A DNA stretch of 64,000 bases from G963663315 sp963663315 (GTDB taxonomy: Bacteria > Pseudomonadota > Gammaproteobacteria > Arenicellales > Poriferihabitantaceae). The position numbers and the translations under genes were made by a program. The notes beneath the pieces are model-generated. The model saw only the letters and a program-made list of their open reading frames with translations, did no database searches and was not told where the DNA came from. Below, one piece after another: positions 51,630 through 60,478 of this stretch (position 1 is the stretch's first letter; every line of letters begins with the position of its first letter). The stretch covers positions 310,001 through 374,000 of the forward strand of contig OY760176.1 in NCBI GenBank assembly GCA_963663315.1, read 5' to 3'.

Positions 51630-52805
51630 ATGAAATTTTCCAGCCTGACCGACCGCATTTCGGGTGAAAGTGTGGACGCCTGGGAGGTGCACTTTGAGGG
51701 AATGGCCCGCAGGGAAGCCGGAGAGGATATTATCGTTTTGAGCGTCGGTCAGGAAACCGACGAGGTGACCGAAGACGTGATTGTAGAGTCAGCGGTCGCA
51801 AGCCTGAGGGGCGGCCGTCATCATTATACCCAGATCCAGGGTCCGATGGAGTTGAGAAGGGCGATTGCAAGGCGTCACAATGAACTCACCGGGCAAGCCG
51901 TCGACGAACATCACTGTGCGGTTTTCTCCGGGGCACAAAATGCATTGTTCGCCGCCGCCCAGTGTGTCCTCGAGTACGGCGACGAGGTGATTTTGATCGA
52001 GCCCTACTATACCACCTACCCGGCCACATTCACCGCATCCGGCGCCACACTGGTGAGTGTGCCGGTCAAGGCGCAACACAATTTTGAACTGAACCCCTCG
52101 GATGTGATTGCCGCGATCACTGAAAAGACCCGGGCGATCGTGCTCAATTCCCCGAACAACCCGGTTGGGGTGGCCTACACCATCGAGCAATTCAAACCCC
52201 TGGTCGCCGCTTGCGCGGAAAGGGGTATCTGGTTGATCAATGATGAAGTGTATCAGGAATTATTGCATCCGCAGGAGAGGGCAAGCCCCGCCAGTCTTCC
52301 CGGCGCCGACCAGGTTTGCATTACCGTTTCCAGTTTGTCGAAGTCGCACCGGATGACCGGTTGGCGGCTGGGCTGGGTGGTCGGACCTGTTGCGCTGATC
52401 GGGAATCTGTATAATCTTTCGGTATGCATGGCCTATGGTCTGCCGGAGTTCATCCTGGATGCAGCGGTTACTGCGTTTCAAACCGGGACGCATACAGCGG
52501 ACCAGGTCCGGCATAATATGGATACCCGGCGCAGGATACTCTATCGGATACTCGAAAAAGTGAAGTCCCTGTCACTCCATAGCGCTGCCGGTGGCATGTA
52601 TGTGGTGCTTGATATCACGCGCTTGCCGGTTTCGAGTCGGCAATTCGCCAGGGACATGCTGGATCAGCATGATGTTGCGGTTATGCCCTGCGATGGATTC
52701 GGTACAACAGGCAAGGGTCTGATTCGTGTCAGTTTATGCGTTCCGGATGACAGGCTTGCGGTTGCCTGTGAGCGTATCGTTGCCTATATCTCCAGTATTG
52801 ACTGA
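51630..52805 (+). CDS. Class I/II pyridoxal-phosphate aminotransferase
   Basis: 391 residues. LNSPNNPVGVAYT holds the cofactor asparagine motif, NDEVYQELL the aspartate-tyrosine pair, and SLSKSHRMTGWRLGWVVGP the Schiff-base lysine with the GWRLGW loop. The N-terminal half with GGRHHYTQIQGPMELRRAIA is typical of AspC/AruH-like enzymes. An arginine-pyruvate or aspartate-type activity is possible; the amino donor is not evident. It is divergent from the tctA operon. Confidence 0.87.
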   Translation: MKFSSLTDRISGESVDAWEVHFEGMARREAGEDIIVLSVGQETDEVTEDVIVESAVASLRGGRHHYTQIQGPMELRRAIARRHNELTGQAVDEHHCAVFSGAQNALFAAAQCVLEYGDEVILIEPYYTTYPATFTASGATLVSVPVKAQHNFELNPSDVIAAITEKTRAIVLNSPNNPVGVAYTIEQFKPLVAACAERGIWLINDEVYQELLHPQERASPASLPGADQVCITVSSLSKSHRMTGWRLGWVVGPVALIGNLYNLSVCMAYGLPEFILDAAVTAFQTGTHTADQVRHNMDTRRRILYRILEKVKSLSLHSAAGGMYVVLDITRLPVSSRQFARDMLDQHDVAVMPCDGFGTTGKGLIRVSLCVPDDRLAVACERIVAYISSID

Positions 52806-52845
52806 TGCAATCAGAAGCACAGGGCCTGACGCGGGATCTAAGTTT

Positions 52846-53403
52846 TCAGGCGGAGCAAATCATCTCCTCCATCATGTCGAGCAGGGCATGTGCATCACAA
52901 TGCACCGTATAGAGCGCCTGATGTCTTGACTTGATGAACTCCTGACCGACCGCATGGCTGATGAAGTCATGCAGTTGGTCGTAGTATCCGGCCGCATTCA
53001 AAAGCCCGACAGGTTTGGATTTGCTGTGAATCTTCAGTTGAGACCAGGTGATCGCCTCGAATAATTCCTCCAGGGTGCCGAATCCGCCAGGCAGTGCAAT
53101 GAATCCATCCGCCAGACTGGTCATTTTTGCTTTCCGATGATGCATGCCGGCCGTAGTGATCAGTCTGGTCAGATCACGATGGGCTATTTCGTTCTTGAAC
53201 AAATTTCGCGGAATGACACCGATGACTTCGCCGTTGTTTGCCAGTACCGAGTCGGCTATCTGTCCCATCAGGCCAATGCTGCCACCGCCGTAGACCAATC
53301 CGATATTGCGGTCGGTCATGGCTCTGGCCAGAGATTTCGCCGCTTCAAGATATTCCGGCCGGTTACCGGTTTTGGACCCGCAATATACGCATATTCTTTT
53401 CAT
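52846..53403 (-). CDS. LOG family nucleoside 5'-monophosphate phosphoribohydrolase
   Basis: 185 residues from the ATG at 53403 (MKRICVYCGSKTG). VYGGGSIGLMGQIAD and LPGGFGTLEELFEAITWSQL are the two diagnostic LOG motifs; the second carries the PGGxGTxxE catalytic signature. Family enzymes release ribose 5-phosphate from cytokinin-type or other nucleotide monophosphates, and bacterial members act in nucleotide salvage. It is convergent with the aminotransferase gene. Confidence 0.9.
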   Translation of the reverse strand: MKRICVYCGSKTGNRPEYLEAAKSLARAMTDRNIGLVYGGGSIGLMGQIADSVLANNGEVIGVIPRNLFKNEIAHRDLTRLITTAGMHHRKAKMTSLADGFIALPGGFGTLEELFEAITWSQLKIHSKSKPVGLLNAAGYYDQLHDFISHAVGQEFIKSRHQALYTVHCDAHALLDMMEEMICSA

Positions 53404-53458
53404 TGTTGTCTGATGTATTCTGAAATTTGGACACATTCTATTTTAACCGGGAATTGTC

Positions 53459-53701
53459 ATGAGGAAAAGTGAGATGGCCAAACGCGAAAATATTCCTTTG
53501 GAAATGGCGCCGGTGATGGTGGACATATCTGCAGATGGTCAGGCGCGATATGGCTCCGGGGAACTTTCTCCCAATATCATTCGGCGCCTTGAAGATGTCA
53601 CCGGAATCAGTGTCACTGCGCCGGGGTTCCCACCGGAAATACTGGATGATGAGCCGGAAGAAGTGGGTTATGAAGTGCAGGTTGCCGGGCGCGTTCCGTA
53701 A
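53459..53701 (+). CDS. Small acidic hypothetical protein
   Basis: 75 to 80 residues depending on whether the ATG at 53459 or 53474 is used (the second has AGGA nine bases before it). The sequence PVMVDISADGQARYGSGELSPNIIRRLEDVTG has no signal or membrane segment, and the C-terminal half is acidic (DDEPEEVGYEVQV). I do not recognise the family. It lies between the LOG gene and dctM as an apparent single-gene unit. Confidence 0.6.
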   Translation: MRKSEMAKRENIPLEMAPVMVDISADGQARYGSGELSPNIIRRLEDVTGISVTAPGFPPEILDDEPEEVGYEVQVAGRVP

Positions 53702-53734
53702 ATTCTGTTCCGGTCGAGGTTGCAGGACGGGTAA

Positions 53735-56395
53735 TCAAAAGTGCAGGGATACGTCACGATGTACGGACCGGCAGGCGGCTATCTGTTTTGCCTGGGCTTT
53801 CGTGAATCGTGGTTGCAACCGTATACCTATTGTGTTTTTTATGACGTCGTCGTAATCTCGAAGCGCGGGCAATAATGATGATGCCCGATCTCTCCACTCC
53901 AGTTCTGCAGCAAGTAGTGACATGGCTTCCGCCTGATGCCGTTTTGCAGCTTCGATATCCGGATTGTCTCCTTTTAATTTGCGTCTCGATTTTGAAAGTT
54001 GCGATTTGATTTTGGAAATACCGTCGAAGTCGCCAAGTTGCAATTCGACGGATTTAATGGCTTCTATAGCCATTTCCGCCTGATTGTTTTCGATTGTTGG
54101 AGCAAGTTTCATTATGGCTGTTTCCGTACCAGCCAATTGCACTTTCTGATCAAGAAGCTGTATCAGATTTTGCAGCGGTTCATAAGCTGCATCCGAGTTT
54201 CGACGATAACTGACCCTTGCGTTCTTTTCCACTTTCGCAAGAACTTTATACTTTTGGTTTTCTTCCTGCCAGTTTGGCGGCAGACGATTTCCCAGCATTT
54301 TCTGTTCGAGCTCAAGTTCATGAATTTCCAATTCAATTGATTCCAGTTCATCGGGCGTTGCATCGACATTCCGTGACCATCGCCTGTGTTCGTCCTGCAA
54401 TTTATTCAGTTGATCGGCAATACTTTTGATTCGATTATTGAGTTGGCGTACTTCGCTGTGAAATGGCTTGTAATCAGATACGAATGCGTCAAGTACAAAG
54501 TTCGCTTCCCTTATTTTTTCTATCAGGCCGAATGTATTTTCCGCCAGCCCGAAGCTGTCTGTCAGAGAGCCCTGCCAGGCATCCGGCAGTTCACGAAAAT
54601 CAGTTAGTCTGATCATCGCCAGACTATCGAGTATTTCTGTTTCGCGCTCGTCGTATTCGCTGAAAACCTGTTCTTCAAGACAATACTGCAGCTTTGGATT
54701 AATAGGGGGGGGCGCCGTATCCGAGGTGAGGTAGGTACGATTAGGCATATAGTTAACCAGACCCGGAAAGTAGCCCACGATAGCGAGTCCGACAAGCTGC
54801 AATAAGATAAATGCTACCGCGCCTTTGTAAATTTGCGTGGTTTTGACTTCCGGCGGCGCCACGCCTCTCAGGTAAAACAGGGCAAAGCCAAACGGAGGTG
54901 TCAGGAATGAGGTTTGAATATTCAAACCGATCATTACACCCAGCCAGACTGCGGTGACGTTGGCGGAGGGATCGGCCAACAGGATCGGCGCCACGATGGG
55001 AACAACGACTACTGCAATTTCAATAAAGTCGAGGAAGAATCCAAGCAGGAATATTACCAGCATCACCACCAGAAATTGAGTCCAGAACCCGCCGGGCAAA
55101 CTCGTTAAAAACTCCCGAACCAGATATTCTCCTCCAAAGCCCCGGAATGCCGCCGTCAGCATTGCCGCGCCGATTAGAATAATAAATACCATGGAGGTTG
55201 TCTTGGCGGTATCAATCATCACACTGACCAGTGTGTTATTTATTTTGTAGGTCCTCCATGTGCTCCAGATAACGGCGCCCAGGCATACGGCTACCGCGAT
55301 GGCTGCGAGAATGACTCCAAACTGATCTCTTCGACCGGTTATATTCTTTATATTGAGATCGAAGAATTGAAGCAAGACCAGAATAACTGCAACCGAACAG
55401 ATAAAAAGAATTAATGGCGTGTACCTGTTTCCCGGATCATCCTTTAGTCGATATCCTCCCATGACAATTGCGCCAACCGCGCCAATCGCGCCAGCCTGAT
55501 TCACTGTGGCCACCCCGGTCACAATGGAACCGAGTACAGCAAAAATAAGAAAAAGAGGCGGCACCAGGGAAATAACGACATTACTGAAGAATTTTCGATC
55601 ATACTCCCCGTCATAGGGAATCGGTGGCGCCGTACCTGGTTTCAGGATTGCTCTGGTCAAAATGTACAACATGTACAAACTGACCAGAATAAGGCCAGGG
55701 ATGAGTGCGCCCATGAACATATCCCCGGCGCTGGCAGAGGTAATGTCGAGTTCGGCAGGCATCGAAAATTCACCTGTTGCCTTTCTGAATTCCTGGGCCC
55801 TCAGGGTTCTTGCCTGGTCCGCTGCATTGGCTAATTGGTCAGCAAGGATGATCAATACAATTGAGGGTGGGATGATTTGTCCGAGGGTGCCTGAAGCGCA
55901 AATGGTTCCCGTGGCCAATGGTTTTGAGTAATTATTGCGAAGCATGGCAGGTAATGAGATGAGCCCCATGGCAATCACCGTGGCGCCCAGAATACCGGTT
56001 GTCGCAGCCAGCAATGCCCCAACGAATACAACGGAAATTCCTAATCCCCCGGGCACTGGCCCGAATAATTGAGCCATCGCCACCAGCAGGTCTTCAGCGA
56101 TTTTGGAGCGCTGTAACATGATGCCCATAAACACAAATAATGGAATTGCGATGAGCGTATCGCGCTCGACTTCCCAGTAGAGGCTGCGGAAATTTGTCAC
56201 TCCTGCTGTCAACCACTGTACCGGACCATCCTGGGCAAAATAAGCCCCCGGGTCTCCTGCAAACAAATAGCCACAGATTGCGGCAAGACCAATCGCTCCA
56301 ATGGCAGACCCGGGCAAGGCAAAAGCGACCGGGAATCCTGAACTCAATGAAATGATCATCAAGAGAATGAGAATGCCCAGGAAAATCAATTCCAC
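53735..56395 (-). CDS. dctM: TRAP transporter large permease DctM with a long C-terminal helical tail
   Basis: 886 residues, about twice the normal 425-450. Residues 1 to about 550 are the DctM membrane domain: FPVAFALPGSAIGAIGLAAICGY, RDTLIAIPLFVFMGIMLQRSKIAEDLL, and LLAATTGILGATVIAMGLISLPAMLRNNY, with an extra hydrophobic insertion around residues 325-410. Residues about 555-886 are a charged, probably cytoplasmic region rich in predicted helices (EVRQLNNRIKSIADQLNKLQDEHRRW, ELEQKML), with no membrane segment. It starts with GTG inside the TAG of dctQ. The tail may regulate or anchor the carrier; I know no named domain for it. Confidence 0.85.
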   Translation of the reverse strand: MELIFLGILILLMIISLSSGFPVAFALPGSAIGAIGLAAICGYLFAGDPGAYFAQDGPVQWLTAGVTNFRSLYWEVERDTLIAIPLFVFMGIMLQRSKIAEDLLVAMAQLFGPVPGGLGISVVFVGALLAATTGILGATVIAMGLISLPAMLRNNYSKPLATGTICASGTLGQIIPPSIVLIILADQLANAADQARTLRAQEFRKATGEFSMPAELDITSASAGDMFMGALIPGLILVSLYMLYILTRAILKPGTAPPIPYDGEYDRKFFSNVVISLVPPLFLIFAVLGSIVTGVATVNQAGAIGAVGAIVMGGYRLKDDPGNRYTPLILFICSVAVILVLLQFFDLNIKNITGRRDQFGVILAAIAVAVCLGAVIWSTWRTYKINNTLVSVMIDTAKTTSMVFIILIGAAMLTAAFRGFGGEYLVREFLTSLPGGFWTQFLVVMLVIFLLGFFLDFIEIAVVVVPIVAPILLADPSANVTAVWLGVMIGLNIQTSFLTPPFGFALFYLRGVAPPEVKTTQIYKGAVAFILLQLVGLAIVGYFPGLVNYMPNRTYLTSDTAPPPINPKLQYCLEEQVFSEYDERETEILDSLAMIRLTDFRELPDAWQGSLTDSFGLAENTFGLIEKIREANFVLDAFVSDYKPFHSEVRQLNNRIKSIADQLNKLQDEHRRWSRNVDATPDELESIELEIHELELEQKMLGNRLPPNWQEENQKYKVLAKVEKNARVSYRRNSDAAYEPLQNLIQLLDQKVQLAGTETAIMKLAPTIENNQAEMAIEAIKSVELQLGDFDGISKIKSQLSKSRRKLKGDNPDIEAAKRHQAEAMSLLAAELEWRDRASSLLPALRDYDDVIKNTIGIRLQPRFTKAQAKQIAACRSVHRDVSLHF

Positions 56396-57438
56396 TATGC
56401 GGGCTCCTCTGTGGCCACGATTCCTCCCAAGTTACTGTTTTGAAAAACAGAGATATTGGTCAGCATGAAACTGACAAACTGAATGGCCATACTGACGGCG
56501 AATATAATCAGGTAAGCCGCCATCAGATACTTGATATACATGCCAAACCCACTTTGTGAGATTTCAAAACTGAGCAGCGGACTATTGATGATGCTGCCTT
56601 TCCCCGACATGCCCTGGATCAGAATATTCCAGCAAAGCGGCAGTCCCAGAAAAAGAGCCCCCAGCGTGTTGGTCAACGCCTTGCCCTTGTCGCTGAAGTT
56701 GGTGTAGAGCACATCGACCCGGACATGTCCATCCTTGACCAGTGTGTAAGCGCTGGCGAACAGGAACAGACCGGCATACCAGAATCGTACCAGGTCTCCC
56801 ATGAACGCCTGCTCATAGGAAAAGACAAAGCGGGTAATCACAATCAGAAATTCTGCTGCGACAATCAGTAAGGCAAACCAGATAAATCCCAGTGTTCGGG
56901 TAAAGCTGGCGATGAAAATGGAAAGCAGGATCAATGGAAAGTGAATATAACTGCCTCGAAAAATGGGCCTGCCCAACTGGATGGTTAAATGTTTGCCCAC
57001 GACCGCATTTAAAAATCCTTCAATCCTTAAAAATGAAATAAGCATATCCACCAAACCAACCAGGAAAACCGACCAGAATGCAGCCCTGACGATGAAAGCG
57101 GAAATGCGGCTGTACAGTTCGGCATCATCGTCCAGCTTTCGTGCGGGGGTCTTTATGACCAGGGAGATAATGCCCAAAATCGTAACCAGTGTGGCAATAA
57201 ACTGTACCCAGCCCTTGACAACATCGGAGTCGGTCAGTTTTTTGACAGAACCCTCTGCGCCGATCAATCCGAGGTGAGAGAGAAAGGTTCGTATTCCTGG
57301 CCACTCAAACCAGTAGATCAGTGTGTTGTCGATAAGAAACAGGAACAAAAAAACAATCATTGACGCAGCCAGCGCCCGAAACCAGGTGTTCTGACTGGAT
57401 ACTGGATGTGAAGAATGAGCACTCTTCACAATTGACAA
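56395..57438 (-). CDS. dctQ: TRAP transporter small permease DctQ (long form)
   Basis: 347 residues, longer than the usual 160-200. An N-terminal pair of helices (RALAASMIVFLFLFLIDNTLIYW, and VQFIATLVTILGIISLVI) precedes the standard four-helix DctQ core, marked by FALLIVAAEFLIVITRFVF, KDGHVRVDVLYTNFSDKG and LPLCWNILI. KDGHVRVDVL is the conserved DctQ string. Such long DctQ types go with TakP-like receptors. It overlaps dctM by one base. Confidence 0.87.
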   Translation of the reverse strand: MSIVKSAHSSHPVSSQNTWFRALAASMIVFLFLFLIDNTLIYWFEWPGIRTFLSHLGLIGAEGSVKKLTDSDVVKGWVQFIATLVTILGIISLVIKTPARKLDDDAELYSRISAFIVRAAFWSVFLVGLVDMLISFLRIEGFLNAVVGKHLTIQLGRPIFRGSYIHFPLILLSIFIASFTRTLGFIWFALLIVAAEFLIVITRFVFSYEQAFMGDLVRFWYAGLFLFASAYTLVKDGHVRVDVLYTNFSDKGKALTNTLGALFLGLPLCWNILIQGMSGKGSIINSPLLSFEISQSGFGMYIKYLMAAYLIIFAVSMAIQFVSFMLTNISVFQNSNLGGIVATEEPA

Positions 57439-57512
57439 AAAATGGAGTTGTGCACTTCGGAGCCTGTGATCAAATCCGGGCGAAGTAGATCAGTAGCGGC
57501 CCGCGTTGTAAT

Positions 57513-57543
57513 CAGGAAACGGAGCATAAAGCTCCGTTTCCTG
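57513..57543. promoter_or_regulatory. Intra-operon stem-loop between dctP and dctQ
   Basis: CAGGAAACGGAGC, five unpaired bases (ATAAA) and its exact complement make a 13-bp stem. It is 21 bases beyond the dctP stop and 75 bases before the dctQ start, with no T-run on the minus strand. Such hairpins typically stabilise the receptor mRNA so that the receptor is made in excess over the membrane subunits. Confidence 0.75.
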
Positions 57544-57563
57544 TGGTTGGAAGCCAGAAGTTG

Positions 57564-58655
57564 CTATACGCCCAAGACTCTGTTTCTTTGTCTGAGGTAT
57601 TCCTGGTCGGAGATTTTAGTCCAGCCACCGACATCGGATCGTGTCCTGACAAAGCTCTCGTGGACTCGTTTTGCGAGATCACTGTGTTCTACGGTTTCCG
57701 CGAAAACTTCTTCTGCGGCCTCACCAAATGAGTCATAAATGTCATCGCTGAATATTTTCAGTTGCACACCTTGATCATTTATCAGACGAGCGAGCGAAGC
57801 ACCATTTTTAGCATTGAATTCCGCCATCATCACATCGTTTTCCATCGAAGCGGCCGCCTCAACTATCACTTTGTCCGAATTCGACAACCCTTCCCAGAAG
57901 TCTTTGTTGATTCCCGCTGCCAGCATTGAACCGGGTTCATGCATTCCGGGATAGTAATAGTACTTGGCAGCTTCATAGAATTTCATGGCTTCATCGTTCC
58001 AGGGCCCAACCCACTCTGTGGCATCGATTGCGCCTGAAATAAGATTCTCGTATATCTGACCACCTGGCACCGAAACAGGAGAAGCCCCCAGTTTTGCCAG
58101 TACATCGCCACCCAGGCCCGGGATCCGCATTTTCAAACCTTTAAAGTCATCGGCTGAATTCATTTCCTTGCGGAACCATCCGCCCATTTGCACGCCAGTG
58201 TTACCGCACATCAGGTTTTTCAATCCGGAATCGCCCGCAAGTTCGTCCCAAAGCTCCTGACCTCCGCCAAATCGGATCCAGGCATTGATCTCGGTATAGG
58301 TTAAACCAAAAGGTACGGCGGTAAAGTATGCCCAGGCAGGGTGTTTGCCTTTCCAGTAATAGTCGGCCGCATGATATATCTGTGCATTCCCGGATGCTAC
58401 TTCATCAAACGCATCAAATGCGCCGACCCGTTCACCTGCGGCGAAATATTCGACCGCGAATCGGCCATCGCTCATGTCACTGAGTCTTTTCGCAAATCGT
58501 TGTGCGCCCGTACCCAGACCCGGAAAATCCCGTGGCCAGGTCGAGACTATTGCAATTTCAATGCGTTCCTGTGCGATAGCGGGCGCCATCAGGGTAGAAA
58601 CTCCGGCTGCTGTGGCAACCGCAACTCCGTTTTTTATCAGTTCACGACGTTTCAT
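57564..58655 (-). CDS. dctP: TRAP transporter substrate-binding protein DctP, TakP-like
   Basis: 363 residues. The N-terminus KRRELIKNGVAVATAAG is a twin-arginine signal ending at PAIAQ. IEIAIVSTWPRDFPGLGTGAQRFAK, MGGWFRKEMNSADDFKGLKMRIPGLGGDVLAKLGASPV and the P-loop GQIYENLISGAIDATEWVGPWNDEAM match the TakP/DctP7 subgroup that binds alpha-keto acids or aromatic acids. The arginine in MRIPG fixes the substrate carboxylate. It leads the dctP-dctQ-dctM operon. Confidence 0.92.
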   Translation of the reverse strand: MKRRELIKNGVAVATAAGVSTLMAPAIAQERIEIAIVSTWPRDFPGLGTGAQRFAKRLSDMSDGRFAVEYFAAGERVGAFDAFDEVASGNAQIYHAADYYWKGKHPAWAYFTAVPFGLTYTEINAWIRFGGGQELWDELAGDSGLKNLMCGNTGVQMGGWFRKEMNSADDFKGLKMRIPGLGGDVLAKLGASPVSVPGGQIYENLISGAIDATEWVGPWNDEAMKFYEAAKYYYYPGMHEPGSMLAAGINKDFWEGLSNSDKVIVEAAASMENDVMMAEFNAKNGASLARLINDQGVQLKIFSDDIYDSFGEAAEEVFAETVEHSDLAKRVHESFVRTRSDVGGWTKISDQEYLRQRNRVLGV

Positions 58656-58830
58656 AAGAATATCCTCAATTTTCAGTTTATTTAATCTTTCTAATTACGA
58701 TTTTCAGACCCAGGTGCATGTATGTTTAAATCAGGGACGTGCAGGTAGTATCGCCGATTTTCTGAAACCGGTAAAGCAGGTTTTGGTCAATACTGCAATA
58801 TTTCACGATGCGGTCAGTCAAACCCTGGAA

Positions 58831-59391
58831 TCAGGCTCCGATAAGGGTAAGAAATTCTGAGCGAGTGCGATGGCTGGTGCGAAACGTACCCAGCATCATT
58901 GAGGTTTTCATCGTCGAGTTCTGTTTCTCGACACCTCGCATCATCATGCAAAAATGTTTCGCTTCAATGATGACGCCGACTCCCCTTGCCCCCGTTACTG
59001 ATTCTATGGCGTGTGCAATTTGTTCCGTCAGATTTTCCTGAATTTGCAACCTGCGGGCGTACATGTCGGTGATTCGGGCCATTTTGGATAATCCGATCAC
59101 CTTTCCATTGGGCACATAGGCAATGTGGCATTTGCCGACAAAAGGTAACAGGTGATGCTCACATAAAGAATACAATTCAATATCCTTGATGATCACCATC
59201 TGGTCATTGTCGGATTCGTAAATCGCATTGTTGACGACTTCTTCGAGATTCTGCTGATAACCCCGGGTCAGATACTGTAGTGCTTTTGCGGCCCGCAGTG
59301 GGGTATCGAAAAGACCGGTACGTTCGGGATCCTCTCCGATCATACCCAGGAGAGAATGATAATGTTCGGCTAATTTTTCGGGATGACTCAT
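58831..59391 (-). CDS. folE: GTP cyclohydrolase I
   Basis: 186 residues. SLCEHHLLPFVGKCHIAYVPNGKVIGLSKMARI has the zinc cysteine and histidines and the substrate loop; EAKHFCMMMRG supplies the second zinc cysteine. The enzyme converts GTP to 7,8-dihydroneopterin triphosphate for folate or related pterins. It lies upstream of dctP in the same direction with a 175-base gap. Confidence 0.95.
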   Translation of the reverse strand: MSHPEKLAEHYHSLLGMIGEDPERTGLFDTPLRAAKALQYLTRGYQQNLEEVVNNAIYESDNDQMVIIKDIELYSLCEHHLLPFVGKCHIAYVPNGKVIGLSKMARITDMYARRLQIQENLTEQIAHAIESVTGARGVGVIIEAKHFCMMMRGVEKQNSTMKTSMMLGTFRTSHRTRSEFLTLIGA

Positions 59392-59578
59392 GTCTGTTCA
59401 ATCAACATTGGCATGGTTTACAGCCAGCATTGTATCACTGGCTGCCCCACCATACTGCAACCAGACGCCGTACAGAACAGGATTTAGAGGAGATTGTTCG
59501 CCAACGAGACGCATACAAAGCTGCGGCCATGGCACAGGATATAAAGGGAATGATTGAAACCAATTCCAGGGGCTTCAT

Positions 59579-59588
59579 TTGGTATACT
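59579..59588 (+). promoter_or_regulatory. Extended -10 promoter before the DUF2797 gene
   Basis: TTGGTATACT supplies TGnTATACT, an extended -10 box. Transcription would start near 59595, about 20 bases before the ATG at 59617. No good -35 is present at 17 bases, which an extended -10 can tolerate. The rest of the gap from 59392 holds no gene I can support. Confidence 0.4.
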
Positions 59589-59616
59589 GCGGGAAAGTTG
59601 ATTCGGGTTTACGGAT

Positions 59617-60447
59617 ATGGTTGATGAAGTGACAGGTTGCCTGCGCAAGATGAGGGTTGAAGCAACCCGTCCCGTGAGTTATCTGATGCCGGTGGGAGAC
59701 GCGCTGCTGGCAGTAAACGATCAACTCGGCCGCCCACTGAGATTGCAGTATACCGGCAATATTCATTGTGTTGAATGCGGCAGGAAAACCAGCAAGAGTT
59801 TTGCACAAGGGTACTGTTACCCATGTTTCAAATCCCTGGCTGAATGCGACCTGTGTATCATGAAGCCGGAGACCTGCCATTTTGCCCAGGGAACCTGCAG
59901 GGATGAGGAATGGGCAAAAAGTCATTGCATGCAGGATCACTATGTCTATCTCGCAAACTCTTCAGGATTAAAGGTCGGAATTACCAGGGGGACACAGATA
60001 CCCACACGCTGGATCGATCAGGGGGCGTCCCAGGCCATTGCGATGTTCAGAGTCAGGAACCGACTTCATTCGGGGTTGCTCGAAGTCGCATTGAAAAAGC
60101 AGGTGAGTGACCGCACCGACTGGCGAAAGCTTTTGAAGGGACTACCACAAGAGCAGGACATGGTTGCGGCACGCGAACGGCTTATCGGTTTGGTTCAGTC
60201 CGACCTGGAAGCGCTGAAGCAATCGAATGCCGACCTTGAGTGGGAGCAATTGGATGACGCCCCCATTCAACTGACCTATCCGGTGGATCATTATCCTGAG
60301 AAGATAGTCAGCCTGAATCTGGATAAAACCCCGGAGATTTCAGGCACATTGATGGGAATAAAGGGTCAGTATCTGATTCTCGACTGTGGCGTGATCAACA
60401 TTCGCAAGTTCGCGGGTTATGAGGTCACAGCCTGTCTCCCCGATTAA
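59617..60447 (+). CDS. DUF2797 domain protein
   Basis: 276 residues with several cysteine pairs. HCVECGRKTSKSFAQGYCYPCF and CDLCIMKPETCHFAQGTCRDEEW are the conserved zinc-type cysteine clusters, followed by HYVYLANSSGLKVGITRGTQIPTRWIDQGASQA, the GIY-YIG-like core of DUF2797. Active-site residues of GIY-YIG nucleases (an arginine and glutamate later in the fold) are not obviously all present. The function is unknown. It lies 31 bases before the CapD-like gene. Confidence 0.87.
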   Translation: MVDEVTGCLRKMRVEATRPVSYLMPVGDALLAVNDQLGRPLRLQYTGNIHCVECGRKTSKSFAQGYCYPCFKSLAECDLCIMKPETCHFAQGTCRDEEWAKSHCMQDHYVYLANSSGLKVGITRGTQIPTRWIDQGASQAIAMFRVRNRLHSGLLEVALKKQVSDRTDWRKLLKGLPQEQDMVAARERLIGLVQSDLEALKQSNADLEWEQLDDAPIQLTYPVDHYPEKIVSLNLDKTPEISGTLMGIKGQYLILDCGVINIRKFAGYEVTACLPD

Positions 60448-60478
60448 CAGGACATGAATTAACGGGATTCAGGGAATA

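Noticed and set aside
59392..59616. Possible small gene before the DUF2797 gene
   Set aside because: A plus-strand frame running to 59624 contains a helical stretch (EEIVRQRDAYKAAAMAQD) but has no good start, overlaps folE in its first part and matches no family I know.
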